A stretch of DNA of 64,000 bases from Candidatus Rhodoferax bjergmarkensis (GCA_016708345.1 JADJFX010000011.1:62001-126000); one strand, 5' to 3'; shown: positions 9,701-19,741, counted from the first letter of the stretch. Translations and numbers: made by a program. Notes: generated by a model not told the origin, from the letters alone.

Positions 9701-11768
9701 TCAATGCTCCCTTACATCCATTTGCACTGCGTAGCGCACCATCAGGGCGGTTTGAGCGCTGTGGGCCGCCGAAGCATCCACCGGGTGCACGCGGGCATAA
9801 GTGCCGTCCGGCCGCAAATCCCAGGCATCCACACCGTCATGCAAATAAGCAACCAAATCTTCATCCACAATGCGCTGGCGCAGCATGGGGTCGGTCACGG
9901 GCCAGGCCAGTTCCACCCGGCGCATCATGTTGCGGTTCATCCAGTCGGCACTGGAGAGGTACAGCCTCAACCCCATCGCGGCGAAAGTAGAAGACCCTGA
10001 GTGCTCCAAAAGCGGCCAATCACCGAACGCACGCGAATGTTGTCCGTCACACCCGGCACCTGGGCCGGTAGATACGGAGCACCGCGCACGATCAGGTCAA
10101 TCTTGACGCCTTTTTGACCGGCCCGAATCAGCGCCTGAATCAGCGCATCATCGGTCAAGGCATTCATCTTGGCCACGATGCGGCCCTGCCCACCCGCACC
10201 CGCCACCTGTGCCAGATCGTTGATCTTGGCGATCATCTTTTGGTGCAGGTAAAAAGGTGCAAGCAGTACCCGGTTGAGTTTTGGCAATCGGCTGTGGCTG
10301 GCCAGATGGACGAACACGTTCTCGACATCGGCGGTCAGCCGCGCATCGGTCGTCAGGTGGCTCCAGTCGGTGTACAAGCGTGCCGTGCGAGGGTTGTAAT
10401 TGCCGGTGGACAGGTGGGCATAGCGTTTGAGCTGACGGCCCTCACGGCGGGTGACGAGCATCATCTTGGCATGGGTCTTGAGGCCCACCACGCCATACAA
10501 AACCTGCGCACCAATGGATTCAGCATCTCGGCCCAGTTGATGTTGGCCTCTTCGTCAAAGCGGGCTTTCAATTCGACCACCACGGTGACCTCCTTGCCCC
10601 GGCGCACCGCCTCACGCAGCAAATCCATCAGCTCGGAATCCGACCCGGTTCGGTACACGGTTTGCTTGATCGCCAGCACCTGCGGGTCGTTGACGGCTTC
10701 GCGCAAAAAGTCCAATACGCCGCCAAAGCTCTCAAATGGTTGGTGAATCAAAACGTCACCCCCGCTTGAGCTGTTCAAAAATGACTCCCCCGGAATCAAT
10801 TGGCGTGGATAACATGCCTTGTACGGCGCAAAGCACAGTTGCGGCGCATGCACCAGGTCGATCAATTGCGTCAAACGCACCAGATTGACCGGGCCGGGAA
10901 CACGGTACAAAGACTCCTCTGGCAAATCGAACTGATTGAGCAAAAACTCCGAGAGGTGCTCGGAACACCCTGCCGAGACCTCCAGCCGCACTGCCTGTCC
11001 AAAGTGGCGATGCTCCAGCCCCTGACGCAAGGCCATGCGCAGGTTCTTGACATCGTCTTCATCGACGGCCAGGTCAGAGTGGCGGTGACCCGAACTGTGA
11101 AAACTGACCAACCACACGGCCCGGAAAAGCTCTGTCAAATGGGCGCGAATCACACTGGACAACGAGACAAACAGCTTGACACCACCGGCCACCTTGTCAG
11201 GCATTCGAATCATGCGCGGCAATACACGCGGCACCTTGACGATGGCGATTTCATTTTCACGCCCAAATGCGTCCGGACCACTCAGGCGAACAATGAAGTT
11301 AAGTGATTTATTGGCAACTTGTGGAAACGGATGCGAGGGGTCCAAGCCCACCGGTATCAGCAGCGGACGAACTTCACGCTCAAAATAAAGCTTCACCCAC
11401 CGACGCTGCTCTGTATTGCGCTCGCCATGCGAAATAATTTTGACGCCATTCTTTTCAAGAGCTGGCATAACGGCGTCGTTGTAAAGCGCATACTGGCGAG
11501 CCACCAGCGTGTGGGCAGCAATGGACAGCCGATGAAAAGACTCCACTGTAAAGAGCCCTTTTTCGTTCTGCCGCTGGTTGGCCACCAAATGGGGTTCCGC
11601 CCTCACCTCAAAAAACTCATCCAGATTGGAAGACACGATGCACAGGTAACGAAGGCGCTCCAACACCGGCACGTCACTGCGGCTGGCCCAATCCAATACC
11701 CGCTCGTTGAACGACAAAATGCTGTGATCGCGATCCAGAAGCACGGCACCAGAGGAGGTTTTTGTCAA
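9701..11768 (-). CDS. ppk1: Polyphosphate kinase 1 (frameshifted)
   Basis: Ppk1 polymerises ATP gamma-phosphate into polyphosphate. The first 1.3 kb encode LLDRDHSILSFNERVLDWA, IVSSNLDEFFEVRA, PLLIPVGLDPSHPFP, LFKVP-like text and LAIKQTVYRTGSDSELMDLLREAVRRGKEVTVVVELKARFDEEANINWAE. The next piece has GLKTHAKMMLVTRREG (active-site His region) and YAHLSTGNYNPRTARLYTDWSHLTTD. The last has LRLYLSSADWMNRNMMRRVELAWPV. Shifts occur near 10495 and 10005. The total is about 690 residues, normal for Ppk1. The longest in-frame start is TTG 11768; an ATG start may be hidden by an indel in the A5 run there. Confidence 0.9.
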
Positions 11769-11946
11769 TTTCTGCTGAAGTAAAGAAGGTGACAGTAGCC
11801 CCGAACTGGATTAAGACAAATGAATGACAGATTGTTGACCATTTAAATGACAATAATGTGACAAGCAAGACCGTCATTACTTACATGGCACTGGGCTATA
11901 GTTGCAAGATTTCTACTATTTAGCCATTTATTCAATCGCCAAGAGC

Positions 11947-12766
11947 ATGACGAACAAATTAACAGGCACAAACCAACCGTTTGAACGCAACCGATCCAAA
12001 GACAATGACTTGTCGGAATTCGGTGAGGGCTTGCAAGACATTGAAAGCGAGCTCGGGCTAGATGACTGGTCAATTCAGGATTTCGACGAATCTGATTTTC
12101 GCCCCCCCACAGAGCCGCAAAGCTCAGCCCACAGCGGTGTGGCAGCGCTATGGGCGGAGCACTGGTTTCAGTCATTGGCGCAGGCGGCTTGATCTGGCAC
12201 ATGATGGGCAGTGACAACGCACCCGACAAAAAAATCCAGTCGTGCTCAACCCCAAAACGTCAGCGATCGTCAGCCCTGATGTTGCGCAACCGGTATCAGC
12301 CGCACTTGCGGTCGCGGCATCTGTAGCTGTGCCTGCATCTGCATCTGCATCTGCATCTGCGCCTGCAACTGAAGCTGTGCCTGCTGCAGCGATGGTCCCG
12401 GATGAATCGTATAGTGCCCGTGCTCTGATCGAGCACTGGCGGCAAGCTTGGGTGGCCCGCGATGTCTCGGCCTACCTTGGTTCTAGCAGCCCCAATTTTC
12501 TTCCGCCACGTGGTCAATCCCTTGCAGACTGGAAAGCAGCGCGGCGCAGCACTGTCCCGCCCGGCGGGCATTGAAATCAAGATCACTGCATTGCGTATTG
12601 AACGCCTGACCGACGACCAAGTCAAGTTGTCTTTCTGCAAGACTATTCCTCGGGCAGTTACCGCGAAGTTGCACAACCCAAAACCTTGCTATTGGTGCGC
12701 TCAGGTTCCCAGTGGCAAATTGCCGGTGAGTGGCAGGGCACGACCGATGTGCCCGTAGCCCGATGA
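11947..12766 (+). CDS. Membrane-anchored protein with Ala-rich linker and NTF2-like C-terminal domain (frameshifted)
   Basis: The product is an acidic cytoplasmic tail (MTNKLTGTNQPFERN...DWSIQDFDESDF), one membrane helix (GGALVSVIGAGGLIWHMMG in the next frame) and an Ala/Ser/Pro/Val-rich linker. A folded domain follows: SARALIEHWRQAWVARDVSAYLG, then FLPPRGQSLADWKAARRS, KITALRIERLTDDQVKLSF, YSSGSYREVAQPKTLLLVR and SQWQIAGEWQG. That domain resembles NTF2-like domains attached to L,D-transpeptidase-type or tetratricopeptide envelope proteins in proteobacteria. Function is unknown. Frame shifts lie near 12150, 12485 and 12550-12650. ATG 11947 is the first start in the acidic frame. Confidence 0.6.
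12331..12360 (+). repeat. Hexanucleotide microsatellite (GCATCT)
   Basis: The unit GCATCT is repeated about four times in tandem and degenerates into GCGCCT/GCAACT on its right. It encodes Ala-Ser repeats in the linker of the preceding protein. Because the unit is six bases long, length changes would keep the frame and only lengthen the linker. Confidence 0.7.
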
Positions 12767-12855
12767 GCAACTTTTACGTACCCTCCAAAGCCCGTCTGTT
12801 TGCGCTTTGAACGCAAAACCACAGAACTTTCACTTTTAAACCTGCAGCAGGTCTG

Positions 12856-13396
12856 ATGAAAGCAGTTGCCCTCTTTCTTGCCTGCTGCCTGCTGGTCGCT
12901 TGCGCCAACCTGATTGGCCCCACGTACTCATGAAATACCGTTAACCCGCTTGCAAGAAGTTTTGGACAAGCACTTTGCCAAGACGCATCGGGTGCTGCCA
13001 CTGATTGATATTCAGCTCGGCAAGCCACAATTGGCGCTTGTGCCGGAACAAGGCAGGGTTACGCTGACCCCTCAACCCGACGGTATCGCCGCCACTGAGC
13101 AATCAAAGCTGGAGTGGCAATCTGGTCGTGTCGGGGCGGCTGGTTATTGATGCAAGCCGCAACACCGTTAGCATCAGTGAAGCCAGGGTAGACCGGCTGG
13201 TGTTTGATGGCGTCGATGCGCAACAGCTCGGCCTTATTACCAAAGTGGCCAATGTCATCGCCGATAAAGTTATCAAAGACATGCCCGTGTTCAATTTTCG
13301 GCCAGAGGAGTTGCGCTTTGCAGGTGTGCAATTTGTTCCGACCCATATCCAGATAACGCCACCGCACTGGTTGTCACCCTAGAAACTGCCAAATAA
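12856..13396 (+). CDS. DUF1439-family lipoprotein (frameshifted)
   Basis: ATG 12856 starts a lipoprotein signal (MKAVALFLACCLLVACANL, lipobox LVAC). After an early shift near 12920 the protein reads HEIPLTRLQEVLDKHFAKTHRVLPLIDIQLGKPQLALVPEQGRVTL. A second shift near 13120 leads to SGRLVIDASRNTVSISEARVDRLVFDGV and NFRPEELRFAGVQFVPT. The last shift restores the ending TALVVTLETAK with a stop at 13394-13396. This pattern matches DUF1439 outer-membrane lipoproteins, function unknown. Length is about 180 residues. Confidence 0.75.
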
Positions 13397-13409
13397 GAAT
13401 GTGGCCCCG

Positions 13410-13796
13410 TTATTGTGTTTGACGACAGCGCATGGCAGTACCGCGCACGGTGGTTGTGGATTTCATGGTGCGCGAAGTCTGGTCAATGGCGGTGATGAGC
13501 AGCGTATCGCCCCCAATTCAGCAACCCGTTCGCGCGCTGCATCTTGGGCAGCCTGTGTTGGCTGACTCACAGTACCTTCAGCAAACCCTGTCACCGCGCT
13601 AATTCTCTCTCCGCATGAGCCAGGCAAACTGGCCATGTCGTTGTGGACTTGAATGGCTTTGATCTTGCCCGCTTGATTTCCTGAACAATGTGCTAGCTCA
13701 GCACCCGGCCTGCTGAAACAAGCACTCAAATTCATTGGTTGGTGTTGCGCAAGCTCCAAGCACACTGACTGCAGCGCAGGCTGCTAAGGTTTTCAT
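13410..13796 (-). CDS. Putative small lipoprotein, DUF4156-like (frameshifted)
   Basis: From ATG 13796 the translation is MKTLAACAAVSVLGACATP, a lipoprotein signal with lipobox LGAC. After one shift near 13730 it continues FQQAGAELAHCSGNQAGKIKAIQVHNDMASLPGSC, AQDAARERVAELGGDTLLITAIDQ and a Cys-containing end GTAMRCRQ. The GDTLL...RC ending resembles DUF4156/RcsF-like envelope lipoproteins. The stop TAA is at 13410-13412. I am fairly sure it is an exported protein and less sure of the family. Confidence 0.55.
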
Positions 13797-13891
13797 GTTC
13801 ACGCTGACCACTCCTTGGTTGTCGATGCAAGAATAGCCGCTCTCAGCGCCCTAGTGCAAGGAAAGGTCAGCTTTGTGTGGCGGTTTTTACC

Positions 13892-14739
13892 TTAGCCGAC
13901 ATTTGCCTGCGTGTTTTTGTGGGTGGAGTCCATTTCACCAACCTGCCGACCGTCAAAATGCTCCACCAAAGCCGTGCGGCTCTCGACCCAGTCGCCGTCA
14001 TTGCAGTACAAAATGCCGTTGATGGTGCGCATTTCTGCACGGTGGATATGTCCGCAAACCACGCCTTGATGACCTCGGCGTTTTGCTTCATGGGCCACCG
14101 CCACTTCAAAGTCAGTCACATAATTCAAAGCCTTCTTGACCTTGTGTTTCAGGTAAGCCGACAAAGACCAGTAGGGCAAACCCACGCGCGCACGGGCGTG
14201 GTTGAGATGGCGGTTGACTTTGAGCGTGAACTCATAGGCGTTATCGCCCAGGTACGCCAGCCACTTGGCGCACTGAATGACACCATCGAAATAGTCGCCG
14301 TGCGTCACCCACAACTGCAGCCCGTCGGCTGTGGTGTGCACGGTTTCTTCTAGCACTTCAATGCCGCCAAACTGGTGCCCGACAAAGCCGCGTGCAAACT
14401 CATCGTGATTGCCGGGCACATACACACCTGGCAGCCTTTGCGACCACGGCGCAACAGTTTTTGCACCACATCATTGTGTGCCTGGGGCCAATACCAGTTA
14501 CGGCGCAACTGCCAGCCGTCCACAATGTCACCCACGAGGTAAAGGTATTCGCTGGGATGTGCTTTTAAAAAATCAAGCAGTGCGCCCGCTTGGCAGCCGG
14601 GGGTGCCCAGATGTAAATCCGAAATGAAAACACTGCGGTAGCGCTGAATGACCGCTTCATCGTCGTCATGCTCATCTGCATCGCCGCGCCCAAGTTGGTC
14701 GCCCCACGAACCCATCGCATCAAAGTCGGTGCGCATCAC
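13892..14739 (-). CDS. UDP-2,3-diacylglucosamine diphosphatase-like metallophosphatase (one frameshift)
   Basis: The protein belongs to the calcineurin-like metallophosphatases. The N-terminal frame reads SVFISDLHLGTPGCQAGALLDFL (Asp and His metal ligands), then YLVGDIVDGWQL and YWPQAHNDVVQKLLRRGRKG. The second frame adds VPGNHDEFAR, WVTHGDYFDGVI and GVVCGHIHRAEMR (GHxH motif), then YCNDGDWVESRTALVEH. This set is typical of LpxH-type or YbbF-like enzymes that act on UDP-diacylglucosamine in lipid A synthesis. One indel near 14420 separates the halves. The C-terminus is ambiguous: a second frame would extend to 13867. The start is ATG 14739, 4 bases from the acyltransferase stop. Confidence 0.8.
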
Positions 14740-15572
14740 AACCCCAGAAAGTGCTTGCGGTAGCGGGCAGGCAAATCACTGATGTGCATCATCATGGGCA
14801 AATCGGCGGTATTGAAGTCGGGATCCCAGGTCGGTGCGCCCAAAACTTTGGCTCCAAGGCGCAAATAGCCTTTGATCAGCGCCGTTGGCTCCACCGCCAG
14901 ATTGCAATCCAATTGCTCTGTGGGCAAAGGCAAACGTGCACATGGTGTTCAAGCGGGGCCAGATGGCGGGCTTTAAGCTGCTGCCAGATACTGGCCGCCA
15001 CGTCGCCACGAACCACTCCGTTGTAGCGCAGCGGTAAGCTAGCTGTGCCAATCATGGTGCACAGCTGGTTGCGCACCATGAACTCAACCAAGGCACCCCA
15101 CAAGGCCATGGCCACACCGCCGCAGCGGTAATCGTGGTGTACGCAGCTGCGCCCCAGCTCCACCATGCTGCTGCGCAAGCTCCGCAAGCGGGTCAGGTCA
15201 AACGCCAGATCACTGAAAGTACTGCCCACACGTTTAGCTTGCGCGGGGGTCAGCACCCGGCAGGTTCCCCACCCTCATTAGTACGTTCGTCGCGCACCAG
15301 AAGATGCTCGCAAAAACTGTCAAAGTAATCCACATCATGTCCGGGAAGCCTTGTACTCAACCGGGCCCCCATCTCCTGCGCAAACACTGCGAACCTCAGG
15401 CGCTGCGCTTGCAGGACTTCATCCGTGTGCCGGGCCCACGAAACCGTCAAATTGGTCCGTTCAAGTTTGGCTGCGGAAAATTTTCAGCCCCTTGCGAACG
15501 GGAAAAAGACTGGTAAACATGGGGCGACACAGTTGAGGAAAAGGCGAAGGCGGAACTTGGCAGGTTATTCAT
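14736..15572 (-). CDS. GNAT-family acyltransferase, OlsB/hemolysin-like (frameshifted)
   Basis: The pieces are VSWARHTDEVLQAQRLRFAVFAQEMGA, HDVDYFDSFCEHLLVRDERTNE, VLTPAQAKRVG, MVELGRSCVHHDYRCGGVAMALWGALVEFM, CTMIGTASLPL and ALIKGYLRLGAKVLGAPTWDPDFNTADLPMM. They end HISDLPARYRKHFLGL. This is the PF13444 acetyltransferase pattern of OlsB, which N-acylates ornithine in ornithine-lipid synthesis. Some relatives make other N-acyl amino acids. Frame changes lie near 15450, 15255 and 14930. ATG 15572 (MNNLPSSAF) is the likely start. The gene overlaps the downstream phosphatase by 4 bases. Confidence 0.75.
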
Positions 15573-15614
15573 GAGATTCTCCAGTTTTGGACCACCCTAT
15601 CTTTGCAATACTGT

Positions 15615-15839
15615 ATGACCGGCTTGTGTCAAATTCGTTGCCCTTTTGTGACTCCCGAGGTGTACGCACAACTGTGCGCCATGCGCAAGCGCGGCCCAAA
15701 AGTCAAGCCGCTCAAGGTGCCCACCACTATTCGCTTTGATGCCGACGTGCTAGCCGCCTTGAAGGCCAGTGGCAAAGGCTGGCAGACGCGCGTGAATAAA
15801 GCCATGCGCGAGTGGCTACGCACGCACTCACCTGTTTAG
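15615..15839 (+). CDS. BrnA-like antitoxin-family protein, orphan
   Basis: The C-terminal half reads PTTIRFDADVLAALKASGKGWQTRVNKAMREWL, the PF14384 BrnA pattern. In BrnTA systems BrnA is a ribbon-helix-helix antitoxin and autorepressor for the RNase toxin BrnT. The toxin gene normally lies just upstream, but here only about 40 bases separate this gene from the divergent acyltransferase. No BrnT-like sequence (LWDEAKRRANLAKH type) is visible. It may be a stand-alone DNA-binding protein or a relic. ATG 15615 is preferred over TTG 15603. Confidence 0.65.
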   Translation: MTGLCQIRCPFVTPEVYAQLCAMRKRGPKVKPLKVPTTIRFDADVLAALKASGKGWQTRVNKAMREWLRTHSPV

Positions 15840-15876
15840 CCTTTTCACCAGCAATCGACTGGCTACACTGCCGGGC

Positions 15877-17664
15877 ATGACTACCCCGCCTGCCAACCCG
15901 ACCGCCGCCAAGGCTTCACCACGTTCATTGTCCGGCCTCATTCCTTTTTTAGTACCCTACCGCGCCCGCATTGCGCTGGCGCTGGTTTTTTTGGTGATGG
16001 CCGCTGTGGCCACTTTGGCCTTTCCGGTGGCGCTGCGCTACCTGATTGATGGCGGCTTGGTGCAAGCCGACAAGGGCGCGCAGGTGATGGCCATGCGCGA
16101 GCACTTTGTGGCCCTGTTTGCTGTGGCGGTGGCGCTGGGCCTGTTTTCGGCGGGCCGCTTTTATATGGTGAGCTGGCTGGGTGAGCGGGTCACGGCTGAT
16201 TTGCGCAATGCTGTCTATGGGCATGTGCTGCGGCAAAGCCCCGAGTTTTTTGAAACCACGCAGACCGGCGAGGTGCTTTCGCGCTTGTCGGCTGACACCA
16301 CGCTGGTGCAAACCGTGGTGGGATCTTCGCTGTCGATGGGCCTGCGCAATTCGGTGATGGGCATGGGGGCGCTGGGCATGCTGATCTGGACCAACCCCTA
16401 TGTGATGTTTCAGGTGCTGGGGGTGCTGGTGCTGGTGGTAATTCCCAGCCTGTGGTTTGGCCGGCGCGTGCGCAAGCTCTCGCGCGCCAGCCAGGACCGG
16501 GTGGCCGATTCCAGCGCGATTGCGGCGGAGGTGCTCAACGCGATTCCGGTGGTGCAAAGTTACACCGCCGAGGCGCGCGAAGCGGCCCGCTTCAATGCGT
16601 CAACCGACAACGCTTTTCAAACTGCCGTGCGGCGCACCGGGGCGCGTTCGGTGCTGGTGGCTTTTATCATCATTGCCACCTCGGCAGCGCTGCTGTGGGG
16701 CTTGTACCAGGGCACGCAGGCGGTGATGGCGGGGCGCATCAGCGCGGGTGATCTGGGGCAAACGGTGCTGTACGTCATCATTTTGGCCGGTGCGTTTGCG
16801 GTGCTGGGCGAGGTGTATGGCGACTTGCTGCGCGCGGCGGGTGCCACGGAGCGGCTGATGGAGTTGCTGAGCAGCCGCTCACCCATCGAATCACCCTTAA
16901 ATCCGGCTGTACCGCCCGTCAAACGTGCGGGAAGCGCTATCATTTTTGAATCAATCGAGTTCCACTACCCGTCTCGTCCGATGCAAAAGGCGCTGGCTGG
17001 TTTCTCGCTTTGCGTGCAGCCGGGTCAAACCGTGGCCATTGTGGGGCCCAGCGGGGCGGGCAAAAGCACGGTCTTTCAGTTGCTGCTGCGTTTTTACGAC
17101 CCTGGCAGTGGCCGCATTTTGCTCGATGGGGTGGCCACGCGCGAGATGGCTTTGTGGGAGCTGCGCCAGCGCATTGGCATCGTGCCGCAGGACGCGGTGG
17201 TTTTCTCCAGCAGCGCGCTGGAAAATATTCGCTACGGCAAGCCAGACGCCAGCGACGAGGAGGTCAAGGCCGCCGCGCAGGCTGCCTTTGCCCACGAGTT
17301 TATTCAGGCTTTGCCGGAAGGTTATGGCACTTTTCTGGGGGAACGCGGGGTGCGCCTGAGTGGCGGGCAGCGCCAGCGCATTGCCATTGCCCGCGCCATG
17401 CTCAAGAACCCGCCTTTGCTGCTGCTGGACGAAGCCACCAGCGCGCTCGATGCCGAGAGCGAACGCATGGTGCAGGCGGCGCTGGACAGTGCCATGAAGG
17501 GCCGCACCACCTTGGTGATAGCGCACCGGCTGGCCACGGTGCAAAAAGCCGACCTGATTGTGGTGCTGGACCATGGCCAGCTGGTGGAGCAAGGCACACA
17601 CGCCGAGTTGGTGGCGCAAGGCGGCGTTTACGCAGGGTTGGCGGCATTGCAGTTCAACGCCTGA
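15877..17664 (+). CDS. ABC exporter, MsbA/LmrA-like fused permease-ATPase
   Basis: This 595-residue intact half-transporter has six membrane helices in residues about 20-320 (for example IALALVFLVMAAVATLAFPVAL and VLVAFIIIATSAALLWGLY). An ATPase domain follows. Walker A is GPSGAGKST at about residue 390, the Q-loop is VPQDAVVFSSS, the signature is LSGGQRQRIAIARA at about 494, Walker B is LLLLDEATSALD at about 514, and the switch histidine is in VIAHR. It should act as a homodimer in the inner membrane, exporting a lipid or hydrophobic compound. Relatives are annotated MsbA-like, but the substrate is unknown. A trace of the TAGC-type repeat (AAGCGCTATCATTTTTGAATC) occurs at 16935-16955 in the linker. 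Confidence 0.92.
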   Translation: MTTPPANPTAAKASPRSLSGLIPFLVPYRARIALALVFLVMAAVATLAFPVALRYLIDGGLVQADKGAQVMAMREHFVALFAVAVALGLFSAGRFYMVSWLGERVTADLRNAVYGHVLRQSPEFFETTQTGEVLSRLSADTTLVQTVVGSSLSMGLRNSVMGMGALGMLIWTNPYVMFQVLGVLVLVVIPSLWFGRRVRKLSRASQDRVADSSAIAAEVLNAIPVVQSYTAEAREAARFNASTDNAFQTAVRRTGARSVLVAFIIIATSAALLWGLYQGTQAVMAGRISAGDLGQTVLYVIILAGAFAVLGEVYGDLLRAAGATERLMELLSSRSPIESPLNPAVPPVKRAGSAIIFESIEFHYPSRPMQKALAGFSLCVQPGQTVAIVGPSGAGKSTVFQLLLRFYDPGSGRILLDGVATREMALWELRQRIGIVPQDAVVFSSSALENIRYGKPDASDEEVKAAAQAAFAHEFIQALPEGYGTFLGERGVRLSGGQRQRIAIARAMLKNPPLLLLDEATSALDAESERMVQAALDSAMKGRTTLVIAHRLATVQKADLIVVLDHGQLVEQGTHAELVAQGGVYAGLAALQFNA

Positions 17665-17731
17665 ATAGGTCACGTTGCGAATTTTGCAAACTGGGGGGAG
17701 AATAAATGCCCGACCCCAAGGATGTACTCGC

Positions 17732-18958
17732 ATGACAGACAAAAAATCGGCACCGCGTTTGCCTGATGCCGCAAAGCCGCACACCAGCACCGCTGAAACA
17801 AGCGCCCCCAGCAAAAAAACCAGCGCAAGGCAGAAACAAGCCGCTTCAACCAAGGCACCGAAAACACCCGCCACAGGCCCACGCCGGGCCAGGCAAGGCG
17901 ATACCACGGGAGCGCGCAGTGCTGGCGGCATTGCCAAACACGTGACCAGCGCCAAACTCGATGCAGCCCAAGGTGCGCAGCAAAACGCGCTGATGGACAT
18001 TCTGGCGCACGCGCCTGACAGGGCGCAGGCCCTCAAGACCTTTCTGGCGGGAAGCTCGCCCGACGATGTGGCCGCCATTCGCAAGATGCTGCTCGAAGGA
18101 CAAGCGCTTTCAGACGGAAAAGTCGTCAAACCGGACGATGAGCTGTCCAAAGATTGGCGCACCGGCGGCTACCCCTACAAAAACCTGATGTCGCGCAAGC
18201 GCTACGAAGCGCAAAAGTACCAGCTGCAGGTTGAATTACTCAAACTGCAAAACTGGGCCAAAGAGACCGGGCAGCGCATCGTGATCCTGTTCGAGGGCCG
18301 TGACGCTGCGGGCAAGGGCGGCTCCATCAAACGCTTTATGGAGCACCTGAACCCGCGCGGCGCGCGCCTGGTGGCGCTGGAAAAACCCACCCCCACCGAG
18401 CGCGGGCAGTGGTACTTTCAGCGCTATGTGCAGCACCTGCCCACTTCGGGTGAGATCGTCATGTTCGATCGCTCCTGGTACAACCGCGCCGGGGTGGAGA
18501 GGGTAATGGGCTTTTGCACCGAGGCGGAGTACCAGGAGTTCATCCGCCAGGCCCCGCTGTTTGAGCGCCAGCTGGTCAACAGTGGCGTGCACCTGATCAA
18601 GTTCTGGTTTTCTGTGAGCCGCAACGAGCAGCGAAGGCGCTTCAAGGAGCGCGAGCTGCACCCTTTGAAACAATGGAAACTCAGCCCGATTGACCTCGCC
18701 TCACTGGACAAATGGGAAGACTACACCAAGGCCAAAGAAGCCATGTTTTTTGAGACCGACACGGCAGATGCGCCCTGGACGGTCATCAAATCCGACTGCA
18801 AGAAACGCGCACGGCTCAATGCCATGCGCTATGTGTTGCACAAGCTCCCCTATGCCAACAAGGATTTGTCGAACATCGGCACGCTGGACACCTTGCTGGT
18901 GGGCCGTGCCCACATTGTGTACGAGCGCGGTGAGCACCCGGGGGGCGCGATTTTGTAA
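17732..18958 (+). CDS. ppk2: Polyphosphate kinase 2
   Basis: PPK2 transfers phosphate between polyphosphate and nucleotides, usually making GTP or ATP from polyP. The first 130 residues are Lys/Ala/Pro/Thr-rich and disordered (TSAPSKKTSARQKQAAS). The catalytic core then shows ILFEGRDAAGKGGSIKRF (Walker A at about 190), EKPTPTERGQWYFQRYVQHLP, MFDRSWYNRAGVERVMGFC (Walker B and lid), VHLIKFWFSVS, RRRFKERE and PIDLASLDKWEDYTKAKE. It ends NLSNIGTLDTLLVGR-like text. At 408 residues it is a single-domain enzyme with an N-terminal extension. ATG 17732 is the first start after the upstream stop region. It lies 6 kb from ppk1. Confidence 0.93.
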   Translation: MTDKKSAPRLPDAAKPHTSTAETSAPSKKTSARQKQAASTKAPKTPATGPRRARQGDTTGARSAGGIAKHVTSAKLDAAQGAQQNALMDILAHAPDRAQALKTFLAGSSPDDVAAIRKMLLEGQALSDGKVVKPDDELSKDWRTGGYPYKNLMSRKRYEAQKYQLQVELLKLQNWAKETGQRIVILFEGRDAAGKGGSIKRFMEHLNPRGARLVALEKPTPTERGQWYFQRYVQHLPTSGEIVMFDRSWYNRAGVERVMGFCTEAEYQEFIRQAPLFERQLVNSGVHLIKFWFSVSRNEQRRRFKERELHPLKQWKLSPIDLASLDKWEDYTKAKEAMFFETDTADAPWTVIKSDCKKRARLNAMRYVLHKLPYANKDLSNIGTLDTLLVGRAHIVYERGEHPGGAIL

Positions 18959-18977
18959 TCGCGGCTGGGGAAGAAAT

Positions 18978-19496
18978 TTAGCGACGCTTGCCGTGGCGCA
19001 AGATCAAAATGAGCGCTAGAGCGGCGATGCCGACAAAGCACAGGAACGACCAGTTGGCAATGGAGCCGCCCAGAAAAGTCCAGTCAATCTTGGTGCAGTC
19101 ACCGCTGCCTTTGAAAATCATGGGAATGGCGCGCTGCAGGGGGAAGGTTTCGATCATTCCGTAAAAATCACGGCCACAGGAAACAACTTCAGGCGGGTAC
19201 CACTGCAACCAGCTTTGCCGTGCAGCCACATAAGCCCCAAAACCGGCACTGGCCAGCAACAACACCGCACCGCCAGTGTGCAAGCCTTTTTGGCCGCTTG
19301 CGCCCGTCAACAGTGCGACAATAGCTATTAAAATGAGAGCATAACGCTGCACAATGCACATCGGGCAAGGCTCCAGCCCCACCACGTGCTGCAGGTACTG
19401 GCCAAACGCGAGCATGCCAATGCAAACAACGCCGAGCAGCAGAAAAACCCGGCGCGGATGTTGGTCCAGCCACGCCGTTACAAACTCAAATGCCAT
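18978..19496 (-). CDS. dsbB: Disulfide bond formation protein B
   Basis: DsbB is the inner-membrane quinone reductase that reoxidises DsbA. From ATG 19496 the 172-residue protein has four hydrophobic helices: RVFLLLGVVCIGMLAFGQYL, YALILIAIVALLTG, GAVLLLASAGFGAYVAA and SFLCFVGIAALALILIL. The first redox pair CPMC is at C44/C47. The second periplasmic pair is in VVSCGRD and GDCTK. All four catalytic cysteines are present. Helix 2 is encoded by ACAATAGCTATTAAAATGAG (19317-19336), which resembles the TAGC repeat family. Confidence 0.93.
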   Translation of the reverse strand: MAFEFVTAWLDQHPRRVFLLLGVVCIGMLAFGQYLQHVVGLEPCPMCIVQRYALILIAIVALLTGASGQKGLHTGGAVLLLASAGFGAYVAARQSWLQWYPPEVVSCGRDFYGMIETFPLQRAIPMIFKGSGDCTKIDWTFLGGSIANWSFLCFVGIAALALILILRHGKRR

Positions 19497-19500
19497 GAAA

Positions 19501-19731
19501 TCAGCCCGTGGCTTCGTCCAGCGCTTTGCACGAGGGTGAGCACACCGCTTGCGACTTGCCCAGGATTTTGCGGGAGACCATTTGCGAGCGCGGCCTGTGC
19601 TTGCCGCACAGGAAGCACGACATGGTCGCGGCACCGAAAGACGTCGCCGCCGTGAACGGTGAACCCGATACCTTGGATTTATAACGCAGGCCATCGGCCA
19701 GCATGGTGGTTTTTGTGTCTGCTTTTGCCAT
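19501..19731 (-). CDS. Small CxxC-type conserved hypothetical protein
   Basis: This 76-residue protein (MAKADTKTTMLADGLRYKSK...) contains CFLCGKHRPRSQM and VCSPSCKAL. That is two C-x2/3-C pairs, a likely treble-clef or zinc-ribbon site. I do not recognise a named family. It lies 4 bases from dsbB on the same strand and 10 bases after the next gene, so it is probably co-transcribed with both. The intact frame, the start at ATG 19731 and the paired cysteines support a real gene. Confidence 0.7.
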   Translation of the reverse strand: MAKADTKTTMLADGLRYKSKVSGSPFTAATSFGAATMSCFLCGKHRPRSQMVSRKILGKSQAVCSPSCKALDEATG

Positions 19732-19741
19732 AGTGTGTATT

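Noticed and set aside
16951..18162. 403-codon open frame on the minus strand
   Set aside because: It is antisense to the exporter ATPase domain and the PPK2 N-terminus; composition is shadow-like.
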